From assembly GCA_965204215.1 (NCBI GenBank), contig CBDBDZ010000013.1, forward strand, positions 930,001 through 994,000: a stretch of 64,000 nt of DNA. Direction: 5' to 3'. The DNA comes from CBDBDZ01 sp965204215 (GTDB lineage Bacteria; Pseudomonadota; Gammaproteobacteria; Pseudomonadales; GM7GCV1). Shown piece after piece: positions 8,752 through 16,455 of the stretch (position 1 is its first letter; the number at the start of each line of letters is the position of its first letter). The translations under genes and the position numbers were made by a program. Under the pieces are notes generated by a model that worked only from the letters and a program-made list of their open reading frames with translations, was not told where the DNA came from and did not search any database.

Positions 8752-9770
8752 TATCGGCTCTGCCACCACCGCAGTAAACTCATCCATACAACTGTCAGTA
8801 AGCTCAACAGCATAAATAAACTTAGCGGCCAGTGAAATAATTGAATTTGTGGGCGATAAGAAAGTTGCTCTGGAATGGGCTCTAAATTATCAATAACCGA
8901 GTAAATTTGGTTGAGTTCTTTCGGGTCGCGAGCACGATAATAAATGCCACCAGTTAACCCTGCAATACTGGTTAATGTACGCTCATCCAGTTCAGTATTT
9001 TTGACTTGTCTTGAGCCTAAACCGAAAATGCCTGAGCGAGTAATGACTTCTGCACCAATGCCGATGGTGTAAATTTTAACATTTTCCTCGGCGGCAATGC
9101 CTGCTGCGCTAAGTGGGTTAGTACCTGCGGTGTTGGCCCCATCGGTCAATAATATAATGACTTTATCGTCTGGTGCTTTGTCAAGGTTTAATTCTTTATC
9201 GCGCTCTAGCAAGCGTTTAGTGCCAAGCCCAATGGCATCGCCAATAGCAGTGGAGCGTCCAGCAAAGCCAATTAGAGCTTCTTGTAATTGCTGCTGAACG
9301 GTGTCGCGGTCAAATGTCAATGGTGTTTGCATATAGGCTTGTTCGCCAAATAAAATTAAGCCAATTCTGTCGCCTTCGCGTTTTTCAATAAATTGACTTA
9401 AGACTTGTTTCATGGCGTCCAGCCGCGAAATATTACCTTTCGATGAAGGCATATCGGTTTCAGCCATGCTTCCAGAGATATCAACGGCCAATAATAAATC
9501 GCGGCCGCTGGCTGGTAGCTCAATAGGTTCGCCTATCCAGGTAGGCTGCGCGGCACTAATCAGTAGTAACCCCCACAACAAATAAAGCGCAATAAATTTG
9601 ATAATACGCTGCAATAAGTTGTGGGATTGTTTTTCGTTCTGAATGCCGACTAATTGCTGGTAAAAAGGTGCCATTATAGCGCGAGCATTGCGGTTAGCAG
9701 CAGGCATTAACAGCATAACCAATGGCGCAGGAGCTAGCCAGAAAACCCATTGTAACTGCCATTCAAGCAC
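8751..9770 (-). CDS. batA: BatA: membrane VWA-domain protein
   Basis: About 339 residues from GTG at 9770, which overlaps the stop of the DUF4381 gene; the frame stays open upstream but the family start fits VLEWQLQWVFW. Two N-terminal transmembrane helices, a VWA domain with MIDAS residues 'LAVDISGSMAETD', a conserved Thr in 'LMQTPLTFD' style context, and 'VIILLTDGANTAGTNP' (second MIDAS Asp). A C-terminal helix closes the protein. It belongs to the operon moxR-DUF58-DUF4381-batA-batB-batD, associated with envelope or oxidative stress tolerance. Confidence 0.9.
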   Translation of the reverse strand: MLEWQLQWVFWLAPAPLVMLLMPAANRNARAIMAPFYQQLVGIQNEKQSHNLLQRIIKFIALYLLWGLLLISAAQPTWIGEPIELPASGRDLLLAVDISGSMAETDMPSSKGNISRLDAMKQVLSQFIEKREGDRIGLILFGEQAYMQTPLTFDRDTVQQQLQEALIGFAGRSTAIGDAIGLGTKRLLERDKELNLDKAPDDKVIILLTDGANTAGTNPLSAAGIAAEENVKIYTIGIGAEVITRSGIFGLGSRQVKNTELDERTLTSIAGLTGGIYYRARDPKELNQIYSVIDNLEPIPEQLSYRPQIQLFHWPLSLFMLLSLLTVVWMSLLRWWQSR

Positions 9771-10329
9771 CTTTAGTCTCTTTGTTCCAGTGCTTATAAA
9801 GCGAAGGTTTTTGAATGGCAAGCCAGTTCTGAGCGAAATGGTCTAAAGCATCAAATTCAATGTCGGGTTGTGGTTGGTAACAGGCAATGCAAAGCGCATG
9901 CTCCACAGGTTGAGGAATATCCACATTAGAGAATTTTAAAACCTGTAGCCAGTTATCGTTTTGTAATGTGGCCGTAGTGTCGCGCTGAGTGTAAATAAAA
10001 AGTGAACGCCTAAGCAATTGATTTAGAGCTTTAAGGTATTTGCTGCTGTCTTTATCGTGTTGATAATCAGTTGCAATTTGTTCATATTCATTAAGTAACA
10101 GTTTTTGAATACGTTTTATTTTGAACTGTTTGGTGACTGAAATAATAATGAGTGCGAGTAGTGCGATTGCAAATATTGTCACCAACCACCAACCTATAGC
10201 AGGAGGCCATGCACTAATACCTTGTGATGCCTCAAGCTGCTGCAGTTGAGACATAAGTAACTGCATTTTTTCCTCATCAAATGGTGGCGGTGTTTGTGGT
10301 GCAGCAGGTAGAGGTGTGGGTTGTACCAT
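9763..10329 (-). CDS. DUF4381 membrane protein of the Bat operon
   Basis: 188 residues from ATG at 10329, one base after the DUF58 stop; an in-frame extension upstream is unlikely to be used. A proline-rich N-terminus ('MVQPTPLPAAPQTPPP') leads to one transmembrane helix (about 45-67, 'AIGWWLVTIFAIALLALIIISV') and a helical cytoplasmic domain with 'LNQLLRRSLFIY', typical of DUF4381. The fixed position between DUF58 and batA supports a role in the same membrane complex. Biochemical function unknown. Confidence 0.85.
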   Translation of the reverse strand: MVQPTPLPAAPQTPPPFDEEKMQLLMSQLQQLEASQGISAWPPAIGWWLVTIFAIALLALIIISVTKQFKIKRIQKLLLNEYEQIATDYQHDKDSSKYLKALNQLLRRSLFIYTQRDTTATLQNDNWLQVLKFSNVDIPQPVEHALCIACYQPQPDIEFDALDHFAQNWLAIQKPSLYKHWNKETKGA

Positions 10330-10330
10330 T

Positions 10331-11254
10331 TTAGTTGTAAACCTGATAAAGAGTCTCAAAAGGATCACTTTTGCAAGAAGCATTAATTAAATGGATGCGG
10401 TGACGTTGGCACAAAGCTTTGACCGTTTCTCTGAACTCTGATTGTTTTTGGTTGTAGCGTTTGACAGTTGAATTGCTGATTAATACATCGCGCGGTTTGT
10501 TACCGTTGCTGATCAATACTGATTGAGTGGGTAATTTGTCGGGAAAAGCTTCCTCCAATGGGTCGCTGACTTGAATGATGCTGATATCGTTGTGTTGTCG
10601 TAACAATCGTAATTGTTTTGCGGCCTCATCATTTAAGTCGTGACAATCACTAATAATAAATAAAGAGCTGCCAGGTCTTACAATTCTTCGGCTTTGCTCT
10701 AAAACTGCACTGAGAGACACGGCGGTTTTTTCCGGGGGCTTAGGTAGCAGTTGGTTGCAGTGGTGAATATTGTGCAGCATTTTTAGTACGGCTTGACGGT
10801 TGCGTCTTGCTTTGATATCAAAAGTGTCGGTATCATTAAAAATCTGCGCGCCAATGCGGTCACTGCTAAGTAATGCTGCCCATGCTAAATAAGCCGCAAT
10901 TTCGGCAGCAAATACTGATTTGAATCGATAAGTACTGCCAAAAAACATACTGTTGCGCTGGTCTATAATAAGATAAACAGGGCGTTCACGTTCTTCGCTA
11001 TATAATTTGGTGTGGGTTTTTCCTGTGCGTGCGCTAACACGCCAATCGATACTGCGAATATCATCACCTGGTTGGTAGTGCCGAACTTCTTCAAATTCCA
11101 TGCCTCGTCCCCGAAAGCGTGAACGAGTTTCGCCCAAGAGTAAACTTTTAGCCGGTCTGCGTGCGAATAATTTAAGCTTTTTGGCGCGGTGTCTGGTTTG
11201 TAGTAAGGTGGCTAAATCAATATACACACCTTTGGCGCCTGATTTTACATTCAA
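10331..11254 (-). CDS. DUF58 protein (MoxR partner)
   Basis: 307 residues. The DUF58 signature is intact: 'GMEFEEVRHYQPGDDIRSIDWRVSARTGKTHTKLYSEERE', followed by a VWA-like fold ('PVYLIIDQRNSMFFG'). DUF58 proteins are encoded beside MoxR ATPases and are thought to be their clients or adaptors. The start overlaps the moxR stop by 4 nt, indicating translational coupling. Confidence 0.9.
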   Translation of the reverse strand: MNVKSGAKGVYIDLATLLQTRHRAKKLKLFARRPAKSLLLGETRSRFRGRGMEFEEVRHYQPGDDIRSIDWRVSARTGKTHTKLYSEERERPVYLIIDQRNSMFFGSTYRFKSVFAAEIAAYLAWAALLSSDRIGAQIFNDTDTFDIKARRNRQAVLKMLHNIHHCNQLLPKPPEKTAVSLSAVLEQSRRIVRPGSSLFIISDCHDLNDEAAKQLRLLRQHNDISIIQVSDPLEEAFPDKLPTQSVLISNGNKPRDVLISNSTVKRYNQKQSEFRETVKALCQRHRIHLINASCKSDPFETLYQVYN

Positions 11255-12249
11255 CTTAATGGCACTAGTGTTAATAACTTATCAATAATACTGTCGGCGC
11301 TTTCACCTTCGGCTTCGGCTTCAAATTCCAGTATAATGCGGTGCCGTAAGCAATCGTGGAGTACGGTTTGAATGTCGTCAGGAGTTACAAAGTCGCGTCC
11401 TTGTAGCCAGGCGCGGCTGCGTGCACATCGATCCAGAGCTATGGTAGCTCTGGGGCTTGCACCGTGGGCTATCCACTTGGCTAATTGTGCATCGTATTTT
11501 TCAGGTGATCGCGTCGCCAAAATTAATTGAATCAGGTATTCCTGTACTTGTTCGGTCATGTGAATGTTCAAACATTGCTGGCGCACTTCGAAAAGCGTTT
11601 GTTGTGAGATGATATTGCCGAATACTGAAACCTGATTGTTACTCTCGCCGCGAACAATCTGCAGTATTTCTAATTCGGAATCGGCGCTGGGATAATCGAC
11701 GCGAACATGCATTAAGAATCTATCTAATTGTGCTTCGGGTAGCGGATATGTGCCCTCTTGTTCAATGGGGTTTTGGGTTGCCATTACCATAAATAGAGCA
11801 GGTAGCTTCATGGTCTTATGTCCAACGCTGACTTGACGTTCAGCCATGGCTTCCAATAGTGCCGACTGCACCTTAGCTGGTGCTCGGTTGATTTCATCCG
11901 CTAATACTAAATTATTAAATACAGGGCCTTGTTGAAATTGAAAACTGGCATTTTCAGGGCGGTAAATTTCAGTACCCGTGATATCCGAGGGTAATAAGTC
12001 AGGCGTAAACTGTATGCGCTGAAAACTGGCTTCAAGCCCTTCAGAAAGTTTTTTAATGGCTTTGGTTTTTGCTAAACCAGGAGCACCTTCAACCAGTAAG
12101 TGTCCATCGGAAAGTAAGCTTATCATTAAGCGTTCAACCAAGAGTTGTTGCCCGACAATTTGACTTTCCAACCATTGTTGCAATTGTTGTACTCGTTGAT
12201 GATTACTTTGTTGTAAATTAGCTGATGTGGGTGAATGTTCAGTATTCAA
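11251..12249 (-). CDS. moxR: MoxR-family AAA+ ATPase
   Basis: 332 residues. Walker A 'GAPGLAKT' at about 55-62, Walker B 'LVLADEINRAP' at about 110-120, sensor 1 'MVMATQNPIEQEGTYPLPEAQLDRF' and the C-terminal lid with 'GASPRATIALDRCARSRAWLQGRDFVTPDDI'. MoxR ATPases remodel or activate partner proteins, often VWA proteins encoded next to them, as here. It is the first gene of the Bat operon; its upstream region (12250-12418) is shared with a divergent lipoprotein gene. Confidence 0.95.
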   Translation of the reverse strand: MNTEHSPTSANLQQSNHQRVQQLQQWLESQIVGQQLLVERLMISLLSDGHLLVEGAPGLAKTKAIKKLSEGLEASFQRIQFTPDLLPSDITGTEIYRPENASFQFQQGPVFNNLVLADEINRAPAKVQSALLEAMAERQVSVGHKTMKLPALFMVMATQNPIEQEGTYPLPEAQLDRFLMHVRVDYPSADSELEILQIVRGESNNQVSVFGNIISQQTLFEVRQQCLNIHMTEQVQEYLIQLILATRSPEKYDAQLAKWIAHGASPRATIALDRCARSRAWLQGRDFVTPDDIQTVLHDCLRHRIILEFEAEAEGESADSIIDKLLTLVPLS

Positions 12250-12307
12250 GCGATTTCTCTTTTAGGTAAAATATTCAATATTGTTGAGTATTTTCCAAGC
12301 GCTCTTT

Positions 12308-12362
12308 AAAAAGTGCATCCTTAAAAAGTGCATCTAAGACAGAGAGCCTAGAAAAAGTGCAT
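12308..12362. repeat. Three direct copies of AAAAAGTGCAT in a divergent promoter region
   Basis: AAAAAGTGCAT occurs at 12308-12318, 12323-12333 and 12352-12362 between moxR and the divergent lipoprotein gene. Start spacings are 15 and 29 nt. The arrangement looks like regulator binding sites, but no regulator is known; small duplications are the alternative. Confidence 0.5.
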
Positions 12363-12418
12363 TATTTTAGAGAAAAAAAGTTATTAATCAAGTCTGCAAT
12401 CAAGTATAGTATGGGTAT

Positions 12419-13303
12419 ATGATAATTGAGCGAAAAAACACCAGTAAATTCGATAGTTCAAGTGTTGTTACTGGTGCTTCTATGGTTTTGCTATTAATCG
12501 CCTTTTTAGTTGTTGGCGGTTGTCAAACGCCCGAACAATCACAAAATAAAAGCCAAAGCCAAAGCCAAAGCCAAAGCCAAAGCCAAAGCCAAAGCCAAAG
12601 CCAAAGCCAAAGCCAAAGCCAAAGCCAAAGCCAAAGCCAAAGCCAAAGCCAAAGTCAAAGCCAAAGCCAAAGTCAAAGTCAAAGTCAAAGTCAAAGTCAA
12701 TCTCAACCCAGCTCAAGTCAGCAGACGAATCAACAATCTTCACAGCAAACTCAGACGGGGCAACAGAATCAGCAAAATCAACAAAACGCAGGATATACTG
12801 ACCCGGAAAACCTGGACAATGCATTTGACGATAGCTTTGATGCCATTGATAAAACCCTGGAGCGTGAAAGGCAAGATATTGAATCAGCTAGTAGCGGTGA
12901 AGCCAATCAATCTACTCAACAAAGAGCGGAGTCAACTCAGTCTGGACAAGGCGGCAGTAGGCAAAATAACAATGGAAACGCTGAAAGAAGTGAAACGGAT
13001 GACAGTGAGAATGGCAGTGAGGGCAGTAGCAATGGTGAAGCAACCAGTACCACAGAAGCGGTTGATGCCAACCAACAATCAAGAGGTAACAATCAAACCA
13101 GTAGTTCGCAAAATAGTGGTGCGGCAACCAGTACATCCAATGCTGGTGGTAGTGACAATTCTAACGCTATTCCTGATGATGTGGGTAGTGGTCGCAATGA
13201 CGACATTGTCGCAAGGCAACTGCGAGAGGCAGCATTAAATGAACCAGACCCAGAATTACGGGAGAAACTTTGGGATGAATATCGTCGCTACACAGGAAAA
13301 TAA
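12419..13303 (+). CDS. Putative lipoprotein with a Ser-Gln repeat
   Basis: 294 residues. A signal sequence (about 15-34) ends in the lipobox-like 'LVVGGC', so the mature protein may be lipidated at Cys35. Residues 45-96 are 26 consecutive Ser-Gln dipeptides. The rest is Gln, Ser, Asn and Gly rich and probably disordered until a short C-terminal segment, 'DDIVARQLREAALNEPDPELREKLWDEYRRY', which looks folded and is likely the functional part. It is divergent from the Bat operon and 5 nt upstream of another lipoprotein gene. Specific function unknown. Confidence 0.75.
   Translation: MIIERKNTSKFDSSSVVTGASMVLLLIAFLVVGGCQTPEQSQNKSQSQSQSQSQSQSQSQSQSQSQSQSQSQSQSQSQSQSQSQSQSQSQSQSQSQPSSSQQTNQQSSQQTQTGQQNQQNQQNAGYTDPENLDNAFDDSFDAIDKTLERERQDIESASSGEANQSTQQRAESTQSGQGGSRQNNNGNAERSETDDSENGSEGSSNGEATSTTEAVDANQQSRGNNQTSSSQNSGAATSTSNAGGSDNSNAIPDDVGSGRNDDIVARQLREAALNEPDPELREKLWDEYRRYTGK
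12551..12706 (+). repeat. Hexanucleotide tandem repeat, 26 units (AGCCAA)
   Basis: Twenty-six 6-nt units (AGCCAA, AGTCAA, one TCTCAA) inside the lipoprotein gene. Units near the 3' end carry AGT for AGC, so homogenisation is strongest at the 5' end. Because the unit is 6 nt, length changes stay in frame and vary only the Ser-Gln count. Confidence 0.95.
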
Positions 13304-13308
13304 GTCTA

Positions 13309-14502
13309 ATGAAAATTAAGGTTTTATTATTATCATTATTGTTAATAGGTTGCGCTCATTATGAAGTGACCGATAACCAGTCCATTGAACTTATTAAAGC
13401 CGATAATAGTTATCGTACAGATCAACCGTTACTTAATGTTGGAATAGCACGCTTTAGTGCCAAGCTGCAAAAAAAATCCGAGTTTAATTTAGAAGCATTA
13501 AGGCAAAGTGAATCTATCTGGTACGCCAATCAATTAAAACAAACAATGGATCGCAGTAATGTTTGGGGTTCTATTTGGGTGTTGCCTAATCAGTATAAAC
13601 AAGCAGTTGATTTAAACGTAGTGGGAACGATTATTGCCTCTAATGGCGAGCGAGTTGCCTTGCAAATTCGAGCAACCGATGCAACCAATAAAGAATGGCT
13701 ACGTAAAGAATACACCTATAAAGCCAATGCTTATATTTATAACCCAAATTTAAGTAATGTTTTGCCAGATGAAGACCCTTTTCAAAATTTGTTTAATCAG
13801 ATTGCCAATGACTTATATCAATTGCGAATCGCTTTTGACAGACAGCAAGCATTAGGGGTAAAAGATATTGCAGATATGCGTTTCGCCTACGATTTAGCAC
13901 CACAAAACTTTCAGCAATATTTGTCGGTAGATAATAGGAAGAATTACCAGTTAAATAGTTTGCCAGCATTAAACGACCCTAACTATAAAGCTATTCAACG
14001 CATTGCTGTTCGCAATGATTTATTTTTGGATATTGTGCAAGATCACTACCGGCTATTTGCCAATAATATGGGAGACCCCTACCAAAATTGGCGAGCAACC
14101 AGTTATGCAGATGTAGTACAGGAACGGCGCTTAAAACGCCAGGCCAGATTAGAAAAAATAGGTGGGCTACTGGCAGTGGGTGCTGGTATTGCTGTGGCTA
14201 ATAGTATTGGCAGTAACGATTCATCAGGAACAAGAGACTCCAAAAGAGTTGTCGCTGCTGCTGCTATTGGCGCTGGTGCGTCCTTGGTACGCAGTGGTTT
14301 TCAAAAAGCTGATGAAGCCAGCTTATACCGAGAAACTTTAATCGAATTAGGTGAGTCTATTGAGGCAGAACTAGAACCTACCATATTTGAAGTGGATGAT
14401 AAAACCATTACCCTTACAGGTACTATACAACAACAGTTTGAAGAATGGAGAGAATTGTTGTTGGAGCGCTATCAGGTTGAGCGTGGAATTATTAGCGATT
14501 AG
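13309..14502 (+). CDS. Conserved lipoprotein of unknown function
   Basis: 397 residues with a clear lipoprotein signal, 'MKIKVLLLSLLLIGCAHYE' (Cys15). The N-terminal half resembles a mixed alpha/beta periplasmic domain; around residues 283-320 there is a Gly/Ala-rich, weakly hydrophobic stretch ('GGLLAVGAGIAVANS', 'AAAAIGAGASLV') that may be a membrane-interacting segment. It starts 5 nt after the Ser-Gln lipoprotein gene and is probably cotranscribed. I do not recognise a named family. Confidence 0.8.
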   Translation: MKIKVLLLSLLLIGCAHYEVTDNQSIELIKADNSYRTDQPLLNVGIARFSAKLQKKSEFNLEALRQSESIWYANQLKQTMDRSNVWGSIWVLPNQYKQAVDLNVVGTIIASNGERVALQIRATDATNKEWLRKEYTYKANAYIYNPNLSNVLPDEDPFQNLFNQIANDLYQLRIAFDRQQALGVKDIADMRFAYDLAPQNFQQYLSVDNRKNYQLNSLPALNDPNYKAIQRIAVRNDLFLDIVQDHYRLFANNMGDPYQNWRATSYADVVQERRLKRQARLEKIGGLLAVGAGIAVANSIGSNDSSGTRDSKRVVAAAAIGAGASLVRSGFQKADEASLYRETLIELGESIEAELEPTIFEVDDKTITLTGTIQQQFEEWRELLLERYQVERGIISD

Positions 14503-14531
14503 CTTGTTTTTTATTGCAAAACTCTCTAAAT

Positions 14532-14671
14532 GAGAGCTTTACATAATGTTACGAGCGATGTCAAGACAAGGCAAATTTGAACGAAAAAGCGGAGTTTACT
14601 GGCAGTAAATGAGCATTTTGAGCGAAAATTTAACGCTGTATTGACAAGCGCAGTAATTATGCAAAACTCTC
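14532..14671. mobile_element. MITE family A, copy 1 (140 bp, reverse orientation)
   Basis: Exactly 140 bp, with ends GAGAGCTTTACATAA and TTATGCAAAACTCTC forming 15-bp inverted repeats with mismatches. It is flanked by a perfect 5-bp duplication, TAAAT (14527-14531 and 14672-14676). No coding potential. A further GCAAAACTCTC end just before the left duplication (about 14516-14526) suggests a second, eroded copy. The element's last base is part of the stop codon of the hydrolase at 14671. Confidence 0.92.
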
Positions 14672-15570
14672 TAAATATTATTCACAATTTCAGCAATAAA
14701 CCTGGCAGGTTCAAGTTCCATGTGTAAATGATGCCCTCCAGGTAAGTTGTGGATATTGGCATCATTTTTAGACAATAATAAATTAAGTTCATTTTTATAC
14801 ATGACTTTAATGCCTTCTTCAGCCATAAAAACTTCAGTTCTGCCTTGGTATGCACTGATAAAATCTTCTAATTGCTGCTGACCTAAATAGAATGTTTTCT
14901 CTTTTAGACGTTGATCGTTGACCCAATAATATTTGTCACTTTCATCTTGTTCAACGCCGCGACCTGCCAAGTGTTCGGCGGCAAAGTAGGGTATTGGAAT
15001 CATACCGTTAACGCGCCCCATAATAGCTTGTTCTAAAGTATCAAATTTTGACGCTTTGCTATTTACAGGATTTAGTCGTTGCTTGATAATGTCTGCAAGT
15101 CTCTTTGGTGCAGTAATGTCTAAAAAGGTTTTGGGTATGCCGCCATCAATTAAGTATAAAATTTCAACTTTTTCCGGGCAGGCACCAGCGTATATAGTAG
15201 CAATGCCTGCGCCACGAGAGTGACCCATTAACTCAAAACTATCCCAATTTAGAAAATCGGCTACCCTGGCAATATCTATTGCATCTTCCCATATATTATA
15301 ATCGCCTTCTATGGAACGGTGGCTACTTTGTCCATGCCCAGCACTGTCTATGGCGACAACATGTGCATTTAATAAAGGAGCGAGTTCATTAAAACTGGCA
15401 GCATTGTCCAACCAGCCGTGCGTAGCTAAAATTCGGCGTTGGCTTGGGTGCTTTTTATTCCATTCAATGGCGCTGATATGCCCTGATAAAGTCGGTATAG
15501 ATAATGGCACAATGTATAGGAGGAAATTAAATAGGCTGAGACCTTTGCAATAAAATTCTTTTACACTCAT
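14671..15570 (-). CDS. Alpha/beta hydrolase
   Basis: 299 residues. The fold is clear: oxyanion motif 'ATHGWLDNAASFNELAPLL', nucleophile elbow 'LMGHSRGAG' (Ser about 117), and a late catalytic His in 'LPGGHHLHMELEP'. It resembles the MEST/YfhR-type serine hydrolases; substrate unknown. The first 11 or so residues (MSVKEFYCKGL) are encoded by the end of a family-B repeat, so the native start may have been replaced; GTG at 15510 is a possible internal start. The stop codon also abuts a repeat, so both gene ends lie at repeat junctions. Confidence 0.85.
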   Translation of the reverse strand: MSVKEFYCKGLSLFNFLLYIVPLSIPTLSGHISAIEWNKKHPSQRRILATHGWLDNAASFNELAPLLNAHVVAIDSAGHGQSSHRSIEGDYNIWEDAIDIARVADFLNWDSFELMGHSRGAGIATIYAGACPEKVEILYLIDGGIPKTFLDITAPKRLADIIKQRLNPVNSKASKFDTLEQAIMGRVNGMIPIPYFAAEHLAGRGVEQDESDKYYWVNDQRLKEKTFYLGQQQLEDFISAYQGRTEVFMAEEGIKVMYKNELNLLLSKNDANIHNLPGGHHLHMELEPARFIAEIVNNI

Positions 15571-15677
15571 ACTGCGTTATTTTCGTGCTCAAATGCTCAT
15601 TTACCATCAGTAAACTCCGCTTTTGCGCGCGAAAACGCCTTGTCTGAGAGCAAAATTTTTTTTATTGCAAAGGTCTC
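15538..15677. mobile_element. MITE family B, copy 1 (140 bp)
   Basis: Ends are GAGACCTTTGCAATAAAA and, inverted, TTTTATTGCAAAGGTCTC, giving about 18 bp of perfect terminal inverted repeat. The interior carries CAGTAAACTCCGCTTTT and GCTCATTTA, shared with family A. Second copy at 42460-42592. It overlaps the 5' end of the alpha/beta hydrolase gene and lies upstream of nrdR. Confidence 0.88.
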
Positions 15678-15803
15678 AGGGTGCGAATATTAGAGTGCTG
15701 CCTGTTAAATATAAAGGTATTGGAGGTAAAAAAGTGAAAAAAATATTGTTAAAGCGTAAAATGCTCGGCATTATCAATTTTAACTAACTGAAAAGTAACG
15801 CTT

Positions 15804-16253
15804 ATGCACTGTCCATTTTGTAATGAAGAAGATTCAAGGGTTATTGATTCAAGGCTGGTTTCTGGAGGTTCAGAAGTGCGTCGTCGCCGAGAATGTAGCA
15901 CTTGCTCTGAGCGTTTTACTACTTACGAGACAGCTGAATTGGTAATGCCCTATGTGGTAAAAAGCAATGGCAACCGAGAACCTTTTGACGAAAAAAAATT
16001 AAAAGGAGGTATGAGAAGGGCATTGGAAAAACGCCCTGTTGGCGCCGATGAAATTGATAAGACCATTATTGGTATAAAGCATAATATTCGAAGTTGTGGT
16101 GAGCGTGAAGTTAAATCTGAATTTATTGGCAAATTGGTAATGAATGCACTACGCGAATTGGATGAAGTGGCTTATGTGCGTTTTGCTTCAGTGTATCGGA
16201 GTTTTCAAGATATTAATGAATTTCGAACCGCTGTTGACAAATTACAGGAATAA
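15804..16253 (+). CDS. nrdR: Transcriptional repressor NrdR
   Basis: 149 residues, the standard length. The N-terminal zinc ribbon has 'MHCPFCNEEDSRVIDSR' and 'RRRECSTCSERFTTYE' (CxxC pairs); residues 49-139 form the ATP-cone ('VVKSNGNREPFDEKKLKGGMRRALEKRPV'). NrdR senses ATP/dATP and represses ribonucleotide reductase genes. The usual nrdR-ribD-ribE order is kept, but a repeat element occupies the nrdR-ribD gap. Confidence 0.97.
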   Translation: MHCPFCNEEDSRVIDSRLVSGGSEVRRRRECSTCSERFTTYETAELVMPYVVKSNGNREPFDEKKLKGGMRRALEKRPVGADEIDKTIIGIKHNIRSCGEREVKSEFIGKLVMNALRELDEVAYVRFASVYRSFQDINEFRTAVDKLQE

Positions 16254-16259
16254 TTTTAT

Positions 16260-16441
16260 TAAACCCAGATTATGCATTAGAAACCTGCTACACCCAAAAA
16301 TGACTTCAAAAACATCAGCTTGCTCGAAAAATAATGCTCACCATAGCCCTGCTATGTTTCCGCTTATTCTCCTTGCGCGAGCTACTGTTTTTATTGCCAT
16401 TTTTGCCTTCGCTACAATTTCTAATGCATAACCTGGGTTAA
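16260..16441. mobile_element. MITE family C, copy 1 (about 182 bp)
   Basis: About 182 bp with near-perfect 22-bp terminal inverted repeats: AACCCAGATTATGCATTAGAAA on the left; on the right the same read in reverse with one mismatch (AACCCAGGTTATGC...). The interior matches 45369-45550 in opposite orientation. It fills the gap between nrdR and ribD and holds no gene. Confidence 0.88.
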
Positions 16442-16455
16442 ATTGATTTAATCTG

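Noticed and set aside
12551..12706. Possible CRISPR array
   Set aside because: The units are contiguous 6-mers without spacers, inside a coding frame. No cas genes are present.
12510..13238. Long Lys-Ala-rich frame and a minus-strand Phe-Gly-rich frame across the hexamer repeat
   Set aside because: Both are side effects of the AGCCAA unit being open in several frames; neither has a start context, signal or conserved end, and the Ser-Gln frame has a proper lipoprotein signal.
14532..14671. Rho-independent terminators at the palindromic repeats
   Set aside because: The inverted ends are 110 bp apart, no T-tract follows a compact hairpin, and duplications at the borders mark them as insertions.
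16254..16455. FMN riboswitch upstream of ribD
   Set aside because: The gap is filled by a family-C element found elsewhere in the window; no RFN consensus blocks seen.
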